Below are positions 19,420 to 29,056 of a stretch of DNA of 64,000 nucleotides, piece by piece. The stretch is taken from contig JAGCPB010000110.1 of the NCBI GenBank assembly GCA_017642425.1, positions 1 to 64,000 of the forward strand, in the 5' to 3' direction. The translations under genes were made by a program, and so were the position numbers. How positions within the stretch are numbered: the stretch's first letter is position 1; every line of letters starts with the position of its first letter. The notes under the pieces are model-generated. The model was given only the letters and a program-made list of their open reading frames with translations. It did not search any database and was not told the DNA's origin. This stretch comes from Bacteroidaceae bacterium (GTDB lineage Bacteria; Bacteroidota; Bacteroidia; Bacteroidales; Bacteroidaceae).

Positions 19420-21105
19420 TTATTCTGTCTTTAGATGCTTTTTGCCGTTGTGGAGGTAGATGCCTTTAACGGAGGGTGCGCCGGGCAGACTGCGTCCATT
19501 AAGGTCATACCAGGTATCATTGGTATCCAGGCCGATATCCGATATGCCGGTGGCAAGACTTCTGAAATAAAACGATATGGTTCCATCGGCGTTCTGCGTG
19601 ATATTTTCAATTGATGCATCAAGGTTGTAAGTTCCATCGAAATTCATATTGTAGAATCTGGCAGCAGGTGTAGTGGTTGCGCTGAATGCGTTAATTGAAT
19701 CATACGGGAAAGGATCATTGGCTGCACCCGATTCAGTAAAGTATTTCTGGTTGTTATACATAACATACTGGTACTCGTTATCTGCCGGAATCCATGTCAT
19801 GCGTTGATGTTCAGGATCATCATTTGGCTGATTTGATATCCATACAGACTGATCATAATCAATATGAAGGATAAGAAGTCCTGCTCCCGGTAATTTTTCA
19901 TCCCATCCGGTTTTCTGTCTGTTTTCCAAAAGGAAAAACTCGTCTCTGTTGCCCTTGTTGTAAATCACATAAGCGTCTCCGCCATCTTGAAGAGCTTTCA
20001 TACCATTCACGTTTGTAGTTGCAGACAGTTCAATGGGAGTCTTCCATCCTGCGGCCCAACGTTCGAAACTGGTATATCCTGTCGGCTGGAAGCCGGAACC
20101 GTTATATGAACCGTCACTCATGATATCCCATATGAACATTCCCTGTCCTCCACTGTAGTCTATATCATAGGCATCCGGAAAGCCAAGACAGTGGCTGAAC
20201 TCATGACATATTGTACCGATACCGTCTAATCCTCCGGCCCCATTCAGTTCACAACTGCAAGCGTAAGTATTCACTATCCTGGCGTCAAGGACTTGAGGAC
20301 CGCTCCCATCATTATATTCTTCTTTTGCCGAATACAAATCCCATTCTTGAGGCCATATGGTTTTGGTAGCACCCCCATTAGCCTCACCCTTTCCCGCATA
20401 CAGGACATATACCTGATCCACATAAAAGTCACCATCCCAATCATAATCGGCAAAATTGACAATACTGTCAACCATATGTAATGCCTCTATCACCATCTCG
20501 GCCGCCCTGATATCATGATTATCAATATTCTTTCCGTAATAAGCCACATCGTTACTTAGAGTAACCGGCCCGACCACATCAAAAGTCAACTCAAACTGAC
20601 CTTCACTCTGATCATAGAAATAGTCATATACGGAACCTTTGTACTTCCCCTCAGTATAGTTCTTCTCATTCGCTACTTTCTGATACAGATCCTTGTCGTG
20701 TCCTGCTTTGAATTGAACATCCTGGAAATTGACAAGAATGATAAGTCCCTTTTTCTGACCCGATATCCCTGATACTCCGTCAGACACTCCGCGAGTCATT
20801 GCCAGTCTGGCTTCACGGTTTCTGTTGGAGGCATTGCGTCTGGCTCTTGATTTAGCATTAAATGAATTAACGTCAACAGGAATAAATGCATCACCTTCAC
20901 TTACATATGCTATTCCATTCTCACCATACCAATAGTGGCCGAACTCATCGCCCACAAGCAAGGCTGTAACCGTGGAGCCATCGGCCAGTTCAAGAACACG
21001 TCTCTGCCCTGGCATAGCCGGAATTGCATAGGCTGCAATTTGGATAAACAATAAAACAGACATTAATAATAAATGTCTTGTATAGTCCCTCTTAACAATA
21101 TTCAT
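19420..21105 (-). CDS. Secreted M6-family metalloprotease (immune inhibitor A-like)
   Basis: A 561-aa exported zinc endopeptidase. An N-terminal hydrophobic signal (about residues 10-28, ending AAYA) is followed by a propeptide-like region (PGQRRVLELADGSTV). The zinc-binding motif HEFSHCLGFPD puts the ligands and catalytic Glu at H301, E302, H305, with D311 beyond; IWDIMSDG downstream fits the Met-turn. The C-terminus WYDLNGRSLPG...KGIYLHNGKK is a sorting-type tail similar to that of the 1225-aa protein. It lies 24 bp downstream of uvrD on the same strand, so read-through from uvrD is possible, but it converges on the giant gene and belongs functionally with that cassette. It may mature or degrade surface proteins. 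Confidence 0.9.
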   Translation of the reverse strand: MNIVKRDYTRHLLLMSVLLFIQIAAYAIPAMPGQRRVLELADGSTVTALLVGDEFGHYWYGENGIAYVSEGDAFIPVDVNSFNAKSRARRNASNRNREARLAMTRGVSDGVSGISGQKKGLIILVNFQDVQFKAGHDKDLYQKVANEKNYTEGKYKGSVYDYFYDQSEGQFELTFDVVGPVTLSNDVAYYGKNIDNHDIRAAEMVIEALHMVDSIVNFADYDWDGDFYVDQVYVLYAGKGEANGGATKTIWPQEWDLYSAKEEYNDGSGPQVLDARIVNTYACSCELNGAGGLDGIGTICHEFSHCLGFPDAYDIDYSGGQGMFIWDIMSDGSYNGSGFQPTGYTSFERWAAGWKTPIELSATTNVNGMKALQDGGDAYVIYNKGNRDEFFLLENRQKTGWDEKLPGAGLLILHIDYDQSVWISNQPNDDPEHQRMTWIPADNEYQYVMYNNQKYFTESGAANDPFPYDSINAFSATTTPAARFYNMNFDGTYNLDASIENITQNADGTISFYFRSLATGISDIGLDTNDTWYDLNGRSLPGAPSVKGIYLHNGKKHLKTE

Positions 21106-21129
21106 ATCTAAAAATATGTGGTTAACAAC

Positions 21130-23445
21130 TCATTTTAAAACCTTGTAGCGTGCAAACTTAAGCAGGAGGGTTTTCTCGCCAAGGTTCAGGAAACGGATAA
21201 CGGCTTTGGTATCACCACCGGAGCCTTCAACTTCAAGGACTGTACCTATCCCAAAGCGCTCATGTTCTATCACGTTACCCACCTTAAGGGCCGATGACTG
21301 AGCCGGCGCAGAGTCTTTCAACATTGACTCGGTTACCTTTTGGAACTTTCCCTGCTGCCAGGGTTTAATTACAGGCTTTTGCGGTTCACGACGCTGGAAT
21401 ACAGGTCTGGAACTCTCTTCACCAAATAAAGATGCAGAAGGACTACTGCTCCATGATGATTTGAAACCCTCAGCGGGCATATTGAGATAACGCTGATCTA
21501 TATCTTTAAGGAAGCGGCTGGGATCGCAAAAGTCCATGCTGCCGAATCTGAAACGGGTCTTTGCGTACAGCAGTGTCAGGTATTTGCGGGCGCGGGTCAT
21601 TGCCACGTAGAAGAGACGGCGCTCCTCTTCTATCTGACGCTCGTCATCACCGCTCATATCGCTTGGGAACAGGTGCTCCTCCAAGCCTACTATGAATACG
21701 GCATCAAACTCCAGACCTTTTGCGGAGTGAACGGTCATCAGTGTCACCTTCTCCACATCCTCCTCTGTCTCATTATCCTGATCAGTCATAAGCGACACCT
21801 CGCTAAGGTAATCACGCATAAAGAGCTGGTCACTACCCTCTTCCTGACGGTCCTTGCAGAACTGCGCTATGTTGTTTATCAGCTCCTCCACATTCTGCAG
21901 GCGGCCCTCACCTTCAACGGTGGTATCTGACCTTAGTTCATGCATAATGCCGGTTTCACTCACGATACGGTCTGCCAGTTCCTTTGCGCTATGCGTGGAT
22001 GCATCGGCCATGAAACTCTCCAGCATCTTACAGAAACCTGACAATCTGGATGCTGTGCCTGAATTCACATCCAGGCTGTACTGGGCGGGATTGCTGACTA
22101 CAGTCCAGAGACTCACCCCATTCTCCATTGCCACTGAAAGAATCTTGCCGATGGTGGTCTGACCTATTCCGCGGGCAGGATAGTTGATTATGCGCTTAAA
22201 AGCCTCCTCATCATTGGGGTTGACGCTCATGCGGAAATAGGCAATCACATCCTTTATCTCCTTGCGCTGGTAGAATGACAGACCTCCATATATCTTATAA
22301 GGCAGACCGCGCTTGCGCAGGGACTCCTCAAATGCGCGTGATTGGGCGTTGGTGCGGTACAGTATTGCCATTTCACGCCACGGTACATCCTTATATGTAT
22401 GCAGATCAAGCAGACGATTTACCACCATCTCGCTCTCCTCCTTATCAGAATGGGCGCACAGCACCTTTATCTTGTCACCAGGCTCATTCTCTGAGAAAAC
22501 TTTCTTGGGTATCTGGGCATGGTTTTTCCTGATAAGACTGCCGGCCGCCTCAACAATGGTCTGGGTGGAGCGGTAGTTCTGCTCAAGTTTAAAGAGTTTG
22601 GAGTCAGGGTACAGCTTGGAGAACTTGAGCATATTATCAAGGTTAGCCCCGCGGAACGAGTATATGCTCTGGGCATCATCGCCAACCACACATACCGTGG
22701 CACCATGCCGCGTAAGCTGCCAGACAATGCAGTGTTGGGCATAGTTGGTGTCCTGATACTCATCCACCAGAATATGCCTGAACCCCGTTCCGTAATGCTC
22801 CAGCACATCAGGATGGTCACGGAACAGCAGGAATGTATTGAGCAGCAGGTCATCAAAATCCATGGCATCCGATTGGCGGCAACGCTGCTCATAGCGCTCG
22901 TATATCTTTCCCGTCATGGGTATGCGCTTGAACTGGTCGTTCTTGTAGATATCGGCATTCTGCACATAGCCCGATGCCGTAACGAGACGGTTTTTTGCGT
23001 TAGATATCCGGTTCTGAATCACATTGGCCTTATAGGTCTTGTCATCCAGCTGCATATCCCTTATTATGGACTTTATCAGGTTCTGGCTGTCCTGCTGGTC
23101 ATAAATGGTAAAGTTGGGGGTATATCCTATAAGAGCCGCCTCTGTACGTAGAATACGGCTGAATATGCTGTGGAACGTTCCCATCCACAGATAGCGGGCA
23201 CGGTTCTCGCCCACACGGGCTGCAATACGCTGTTTCATCTCGCCGGCAGCCTTGTTGGTAAAGGTAAGGGCCAGTATTGACCAGGGTTCCACACCCTCCT
23301 CAAGCAGATGGGCAATCTTGTATGTAAGCACACGTGTCTTTCCGGAACCTGCACCTGCAATGACCATGCTGTTGCCATCGGTATAAAGGACAGCATCTCT
23401 CTGGCTGGGATTCAGTTCACTCTGGTAGTCAATCATAATGTTCAA
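21130..23445 (-). CDS. uvrD: UvrD/PcrA-type 3'-5' DNA helicase
   Basis: A 771-aa superfamily 1A helicase that unwinds DNA in excision repair and clears replication obstacles. Visible motifs: N-terminal LNPSQRDAV Q-motif, Walker A AGAGSGKT (residues 30-37), DEYQDTN (motif II), GDDAQSIYSFRGA (motif III), QNYRST (motif IV), TVHSAKGLEFDAVFIVG (motif V) and VAMTRAR (motif VI). The C-terminal tail VGNVIEHERFGIGTVLEVEG is the Tudor-like RNA-polymerase-binding element typical of PcrA/UvrD. Full length for the family. Initiation could also be at Met4. Its last 34 bases have a diverged look-alike at 4091-4124. Confidence 0.96.
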   Translation of the reverse strand: MNIMIDYQSELNPSQRDAVLYTDGNSMVIAGAGSGKTRVLTYKIAHLLEEGVEPWSILALTFTNKAAGEMKQRIAARVGENRARYLWMGTFHSIFSRILRTEAALIGYTPNFTIYDQQDSQNLIKSIIRDMQLDDKTYKANVIQNRISNAKNRLVTASGYVQNADIYKNDQFKRIPMTGKIYERYEQRCRQSDAMDFDDLLLNTFLLFRDHPDVLEHYGTGFRHILVDEYQDTNYAQHCIVWQLTRHGATVCVVGDDAQSIYSFRGANLDNMLKFSKLYPDSKLFKLEQNYRSTQTIVEAAGSLIRKNHAQIPKKVFSENEPGDKIKVLCAHSDKEESEMVVNRLLDLHTYKDVPWREMAILYRTNAQSRAFEESLRKRGLPYKIYGGLSFYQRKEIKDVIAYFRMSVNPNDEEAFKRIINYPARGIGQTTIGKILSVAMENGVSLWTVVSNPAQYSLDVNSGTASRLSGFCKMLESFMADASTHSAKELADRIVSETGIMHELRSDTTVEGEGRLQNVEELINNIAQFCKDRQEEGSDQLFMRDYLSEVSLMTDQDNETEEDVEKVTLMTVHSAKGLEFDAVFIVGLEEHLFPSDMSGDDERQIEEERRLFYVAMTRARKYLTLLYAKTRFRFGSMDFCDPSRFLKDIDQRYLNMPAEGFKSSWSSSPSASLFGEESSRPVFQRREPQKPVIKPWQQGKFQKVTESMLKDSAPAQSSALKVGNVIEHERFGIGTVLEVEGSGGDTKAVIRFLNLGEKTLLLKFARYKVLK

Positions 23446-23486
23446 ATCTTTGTGAACGCGAATTTACAAAATCACATTCTTTTTTC

Positions 23487-23494
23487 TATCTTCG
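23487..23494 (+). promoter_or_regulatory. Putative -7 element of the antiporter promoter
   Basis: TATCTTCG lies 17 bp before the antiporter ATG and is one base from the Bacteroidetes -7 consensus TAnnTTTG. On the opposite strand TAAATTCG (23459-23466) could serve uvrD; that one is weaker. Confidence 0.4.
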
Positions 23495-23511
23495 TAGCAC
23501 AATAAGAGAAG

Positions 23512-25554
23512 ATGAGTTTTCAACAACTGTTCCCCGTATCAGACAGCATCTGGATCAGTTTTGTGGTCCTGACGCTGGTTCTTTTTGTACCTATGCTCTG
23601 CAAACGGCTACGTTTCCCGCAGATAGCAGGTCTGATTGTAATAGGCACAATCATAGGTCCGGGGCTGCTCAACATACTCTACATCACTCCCGAGATCCGG
23701 TTCTTCAGCCGCATAGGACTGTTGTTCATCATGTTTTTTGCCGGCCTTGACATTGACCTGGAGGAGATGAAACGCAACAAACTGTGGGGCGCTATATTCG
23801 GCGTCACCACTTTTGCGTTGCCTTGGGCGCTTTGCTACATAGCCGGGTTATACTTTCTGGGACTCTCTGCCCGTTCTGCAGCCGTGACAGCCTGTATCAT
23901 GGGTTCTCACACCCTGATATCCTACCCTGTCATAAGCCGATATGGACTGGGCCGCCGCAAGAGCGTTACGATATCCGTGGCAGGTGCATTGGTAGCCATT
24001 CTGCTGGCACTGATAGTCTATGCGGTAGTGATGTCCACGCATGGCGACAGTGAGTTCAATCCCCTCTGGTTCACACTAAAAATAGCAGTCTATATAGCGG
24101 CGGTTATCCTGATCTATCCGCGCATGGCCCGCACGTTTTTCCATAGGGTGACAAACAGTTTTTCACACTTCCTGTTCGTGATGATTCTGCTGGCACTCAG
24201 CTGCGGTCTGGCACAGATAATAGGATTGGATTCAATTGTAGGCGCATTCCTGGCGGGTATAGTGCTCAACCGGTACATTCCCAAGTCATCACCGCTTATG
24301 AACCGTTTGGACTTTGTGGGCAATACACTGTTTGTACCGCTTTTCCTGCTGGGTACAGGCATGATGATAGACCTTTCAAACATGACCGAGGGCTGGCTTT
24401 TTCTGACCGCATTCGGAATACTCTTCACTGTAGGCACCATCGGCAAATGGATAGCCGCATTGGTGGTACAGAAAGCTAACGGATTCATACGCAACGACCG
24501 CCGCATTATATTCGGGTTAAGTGAATCACACGCCGCAGGTGCCCTTGCCATAGCCATGGGAGCATACGCCGGCGGCCTGATGGACAACACAACCCTGAGC
24601 GCAACCGTGCTGATAGTGCTGTTCTCATGCATACTGAGCAATATCATAACTGAGAACGGAGCGGCAGCCCTGCATCAGGACGAACAATCCGATGACATCA
24701 CGCCCGATTCCCGCCTGATGGTGATGCTTACCGGCTCCAATACTCTGCAGGCACTCATGGACACCGCCATTACGCTTTACGACAGGCACAGCCCCGAACT
24801 GGTTGGACTTTACGTGACCGTAAACGGAGAACATGCTCCCAAGTACATGCAGGACGGTAAGGGTCGTCTGGAGGAGGCATCCCGGATAGCGGCATCGGCC
24901 GATGTACCGTTCATTACCCATAACCGTCTGGGCAACAACATTGTTGACAGCATACTGCACGCATCCAACGAGTTCGGTATAAACCGTATGCTTATGGGAC
25001 TGCCACTACGCCACAGCATTGACCTACCCTATCTGGACAACATAATAAGCCCGATGAATGACGGATTCCAAGGTCAGATAGTGCTACAGCGTTTTGTCAC
25101 GCCCATGAACACCATCAGACGAATAGTGGTGCTTGTGCCCGGTCCTGTGCTTCAGGATGACGCGTTTGAGAAATGTATGGAAAGCATCTACAGTCTCACT
25201 ATGGCTATAGGCTGCGCCACAGAGTTTTACGGAAAAGACCAGCCTATATCGGCCGTGCGCGGTACAGGGCTCAATTTCTCAAGCGGACGCGTATTTTATA
25301 ATGAGGTAAGTGAAACTGCCGATATGCACTGGGTAATAAGCGGACTCGGACCTGACCACCTGCTCATGATAGTAGGACCGCGTGACATTGAAAGCCATGC
25401 AGGACGTGCTTTCCGCCACCTCTATGAGCGCATCCACATGCCGGAGACAGATTTCTCAACTATGTTGCTGTTCCCGGAAACAAAGACAGTCAAGGGCAAG
25501 GAAGAAGCCACGCTCCGCACCGAACGCGATTTCCTTAAGATGTTGAGAATGTAG
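23512..25554 (+). CDS. CPA2-type cation/proton antiporter with C-terminal UspA-like domain
   Basis: A 680-aa inner-membrane protein. The first 390 residues or so form about 12 hydrophobic segments, with family phrases FPQIAGLIVIGTIIGPGLL, FFAGLDIDLEEM and SIVGAFLAGIVLNR typical of Na+/H+ or K+/H+ exchangers (Kef/NhaS-like). Residues about 400-670 are hydrophilic and resemble universal-stress domains (LMVMLTGSNTLQALMDTAI; NEFGINRMLMGLP), possibly binding nucleotide to regulate transport. It is divergent from uvrD and followed by a cluster of hairpins. Ion specificity cannot be read from sequence. Confidence 0.88.
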   Translation: MSFQQLFPVSDSIWISFVVLTLVLFVPMLCKRLRFPQIAGLIVIGTIIGPGLLNILYITPEIRFFSRIGLLFIMFFAGLDIDLEEMKRNKLWGAIFGVTTFALPWALCYIAGLYFLGLSARSAAVTACIMGSHTLISYPVISRYGLGRRKSVTISVAGALVAILLALIVYAVVMSTHGDSEFNPLWFTLKIAVYIAAVILIYPRMARTFFHRVTNSFSHFLFVMILLALSCGLAQIIGLDSIVGAFLAGIVLNRYIPKSSPLMNRLDFVGNTLFVPLFLLGTGMMIDLSNMTEGWLFLTAFGILFTVGTIGKWIAALVVQKANGFIRNDRRIIFGLSESHAAGALAIAMGAYAGGLMDNTTLSATVLIVLFSCILSNIITENGAAALHQDEQSDDITPDSRLMVMLTGSNTLQALMDTAITLYDRHSPELVGLYVTVNGEHAPKYMQDGKGRLEEASRIAASADVPFITHNRLGNNIVDSILHASNEFGINRMLMGLPLRHSIDLPYLDNIISPMNDGFQGQIVLQRFVTPMNTIRRIVVLVPGPVLQDDAFEKCMESIYSLTMAIGCATEFYGKDQPISAVRGTGLNFSSGRVFYNEVSETADMHWVISGLGPDHLLMIVGPRDIESHAGRAFRHLYERIHMPETDFSTMLLFPETKTVKGKEEATLRTERDFLKMLRM

Positions 25555-25792
25555 ATTTTACTCGCGCCCTTGGCGCTCGGTTTTATTTGACTTTTATGGC
25601 CCTTTGGGCCTAAAAAGTCATTGGATGGAACCCTATCTGCGTATTTGAAACACGACCTTTTTTTTAGTTTGGGGCGGCGACGCCCCAAACCCGTTCCATT
25701 CCACTCTGCCGGCCTCCGGCCGGGTAAAACTAAACCCCGACAACGCTTTGCTGTCGGGGTTTAGTTTTACTTAACTGCAACTGGAAACCTTA
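25555..25792. repeat. Spacer with several consecutive hairpins
   Basis: Inverted repeats follow each other: GCGCCC/GGCGC around 25564-25577; 25589-25619 (GACTTTT...AAAAGTC enclosing GGCCC/GGGCC); a GTTTGGGGCG/CGCCCCAAAC stem around 25667-25690, framed by imperfect GGATGGAAC/GTTCCATTCC arms; a CCGGCC/GGCCGG stem; and the long terminator-like hairpin at 25724-25770. It may be a small non-autonomous repeat element between the convergent antiporter and esterase genes. No coding capacity is credible. Confidence 0.55.
25724..25770. terminator. Bidirectional intrinsic terminator
   Basis: A perfect 19-bp stem (25724-25742 with 25752-25770) with a 9-base loop: a CCCCGACA/TGTCGGGG core flanked by A- and T-rich arms that supply a T tract in each direction. 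It lies between convergent genes and could end both transcripts. Confidence 0.82.
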
Positions 25793-26704
<912 letters not shown>

Positions 26705-26741
26705 TTAATTATAAAATAGTTGATACTACATATTCACTCTA

Positions 26742-26749
26742 CAAATATA
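26742..26749 (-). promoter_or_regulatory. -7 promoter element for the CE1-like esterase
   Basis: On the minus strand this reads TATATTTG, a full match to TAnnTTTG, 40 bp before the esterase start. The opposite strand has TATTTTTG at 26793-26800, 22 bp before the epimerase start, so the gap probably holds divergent promoters. Confidence 0.55.
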
Positions 26750-26822
26750 GTCCTAAATAGGCATATGTTAAATAAGATTGAAAAAAAAGCATTATTTTTG
26801 CCCCGCTTAAAGTTTACGGCAA

Positions 26823-27809
26823 ATGAGGATAACTCTTATTGGTGCATCAGGATTTATAGGAACCAGGCTTATTGATGTTCTTAAGGCAGATTATCAGCTC
26901 AAGAATATTGACATACAACCCAGCCATTTCTTTAATGAGTTGACTTTTACCGGCGATGTCCGTGACTACAATCAGATAAACCCCTTACTATCAGAAACTG
27001 ATCTTGTTGTTCTTCTTGCCGCCCAACACAGGGATGATGTCACTCCCACCTCTCTCTATTATGATACAAATGTAGAGGGCATGAAAAACGTCCTTAAGGC
27101 AATGGATAATAATGGAGTAAAGCGGCTTATATTCTTTTCATCTGTTGCCATTTACGGTTTGAATAAAAATAATCCTGATGAAGATACTCCGGCAGATCCA
27201 TTCAATCACTACGGAAAATCCAAATGGCAGGCCGAACAGATATTGCAGGAGTGGCATAAGACTCATGATGACTGGAACATTGACATTATACGTCCAACTG
27301 TCATATTCGGTGAAAGAAACAGGGGTAATGTATATAACCTTCTGCATCAACTTGCATCAGGCCGTTTCATAAGAGTAGGTAAAGGCACGAATGTCAAATC
27401 AATGGCATATGTGGGAAATGTGGTGGCATTTGTCGAATATATGATTGAAAAAATCACCCAAGGTTACAACGTTTTCAATTACATTGACAAGCCTGATTTT
27501 GACATGAACCAACTCACAGAACTGGTTTGTAACAAACTTGGTAAAAGAATCCCGTCTGTCAAGTTCCCGTACTGGATGGGTATGGCTGGAGGATACTTCT
27601 TTGACTTTATTGCGTTCATAAGCCGCAAAAAACTATCAGTCAGCTCTGTAAGGGTAAAGAAATATTGTTCTACCACACAATTTGATTCAACAAAAGCACA
27701 CAATACAGGCTTTATTCCACCCTACTCGCTTCAGGAGGGCCTTACCAGAACTCTGGAATTCGAGTTCATCCATCCCAGAACTGACGAGATATCGTTTGAA
27801 TCAGAATAA
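26823..27809 (+). CDS. NAD-dependent sugar epimerase/dehydratase (extended SDR)
   Basis: A 328-aa cytoplasmic nucleotide-sugar enzyme. The N-terminal Rossmann motif GASGFIG (residues 6-12) binds NAD(P). The catalytic signature is SSVAIYG followed by YGKSKWQ (YxxxK). The DTNVEGMKNVLKAM segment is usual in extended SDRs that epimerise, dehydrate or reduce UDP- or GDP-sugars. It sits at the left end of the polysaccharide locus on the opposite strand from the adjoining glycosyltransferase, whose stop abuts its own stop with no intervening base. The precise sugar cannot be read from the sequence. Confidence 0.85.
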   Translation: MRITLIGASGFIGTRLIDVLKADYQLKNIDIQPSHFFNELTFTGDVRDYNQINPLLSETDLVVLLAAQHRDDVTPTSLYYDTNVEGMKNVLKAMDNNGVKRLIFFSSVAIYGLNKNNPDEDTPADPFNHYGKSKWQAEQILQEWHKTHDDWNIDIIRPTVIFGERNRGNVYNLLHQLASGRFIRVGKGTNVKSMAYVGNVVAFVEYMIEKITQGYNVFNYIDKPDFDMNQLTELVCNKLGKRIPSVKFPYWMGMAGGYFFDFIAFISRKKLSVSSVRVKKYCSTTQFDSTKAHNTGFIPPYSLQEGLTRTLEFEFIHPRTDEISFESE

Positions 27810-28988
27810 TCAGTGTTTCGTAGCGGCTTTGACTATGCTGTCAGCCATAGCATAATCCAGCGATTCTCGCCTAAACCCATCCCGGAAGGCATCACGCATC
27901 TCAAATGTTATCCGGTATTCCTTTAATCCATATACCAGCCCGTCAACATCATTAGGATGGTACAGAATGTGATTGGGAACATTATCCTCAATGAATTTCC
28001 GTGCATATCCGGCAACACCTGCAATTATCGGCTTGTCAAAAGCACCATATTCAAATATCTTGGATGGGAGTACTTTTTTGAAACAGTCCAAATCATTAAG
28101 CTGAAGATAGAGGAAATCAGAATCAAGATAGTATCTGATAATCTCTTCACGTTTTACAGGAGACAGCAATTCAACATTTTTTACACCCAACTTCTCCAAA
28201 CGGTCCCTTAGAAGCGGTAAAGTACCGCCGTCACCTATTATCCGGAAACGATAATCCTCTCCCAGTTTCAATGCAGCATCGGGAACAACCCTATCCAGAC
28301 CTTGACCGGTACCGATATTACCGGCATATGTGATTATGTATGGCTTGATTCTGCCTTCTGTCCTTTTTTTACCGGCTTCAATGAAAATATCGTCCATTCC
28401 ATTTGTATAATATGAATATTCCGGACTGGGATATTTTTCAAAATTCGGCTTGAAACCTTCTGAAATAAGATTGATATGATCAGCCTTTGAGAATGTATAA
28501 TTCTCAATTCGAGACATCACCCACACAAGTAAATTCCGGGAAAACCTTCTGTCACTGAAAATATCATTAAGATTCTCCACGAATAAATCTCTTATGTCAA
28601 GATATAATGGACAGCGTAGTCTGTTTGACATTTTCCTTCCAAGATACGCCGTAAAGAGTTTTGCCGATGTTGCATATACAAGATCATACTTTTCCTTACG
28701 AACCAGCCTTCTGACACCTCGATAATAAGAGACAAAAGCCTTGACCTGTCCCTTCATCCCGTTTCCATGCATAGGGATGTGTATTCTGGTTATCGTATAG
28801 TTATCGCCTGTTTCTTTGTATGGCGCTTCGAGTGAATAAGAAGAATATCTGTTGGGCGCAGTAGTAATGACATCTACCCGGTCTTCATTACCAAGATGGT
28901 GCAGAAGCTCATGAAAAAGGTGAGAATTCCTGAATGCGCATGCACCAAGATCTGGTTCAAAAGAATATGAAAGGAACAGGATTTTCAT
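27810..28988 (-). CDS. Glycosyltransferase family 4
   Basis: A 392-aa GT-B glycosyltransferase. The N-terminal domain opens MKILFLSYSFEPDLGACAFR; the C-terminal donor-binding domain has YAGNIGTGQGLDRVV, FRIIGDGG and the E-x7-E-type region (PSKIFEYGAFDKPIIAG). This WbuB-like layout often transfers N-acetylated amino sugars in O-antigen assembly. It follows wecC and wecB on the same strand (68-bp gap), so the transferred residue may be ManNAcA or a derivative; that is inference from context. Confidence 0.86.
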   Translation of the reverse strand: MKILFLSYSFEPDLGACAFRNSHLFHELLHHLGNEDRVDVITTAPNRYSSYSLEAPYKETGDNYTITRIHIPMHGNGMKGQVKAFVSYYRGVRRLVRKEKYDLVYATSAKLFTAYLGRKMSNRLRCPLYLDIRDLFVENLNDIFSDRRFSRNLLVWVMSRIENYTFSKADHINLISEGFKPNFEKYPSPEYSYYTNGMDDIFIEAGKKRTEGRIKPYIITYAGNIGTGQGLDRVVPDAALKLGEDYRFRIIGDGGTLPLLRDRLEKLGVKNVELLSPVKREEIIRYYLDSDFLYLQLNDLDCFKKVLPSKIFEYGAFDKPIIAGVAGYARKFIEDNVPNHILYHPNDVDGLVYGLKEYRITFEMRDAFRDGFRRESLDYAMADSIVKAATKH

Positions 28989-29056
28989 TGCATGTCAACA
29001 CTTACTTTCCATTTTTCATAACGTAAAAAAATGGCCAATGTTGTAGGTGTTGAAAA

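Noticed and set aside
25422-25688. 88-codon minus-strand frame over the antiporter end and hairpin cluster
   Set aside because: It crosses the palindromes and the end of a real gene; the product is basic and low in structure.
25560-25770. CRISPR-like appearance of repeated palindromes
   Set aside because: The palindromes differ in sequence, and there are no equal spacers or cas genes.
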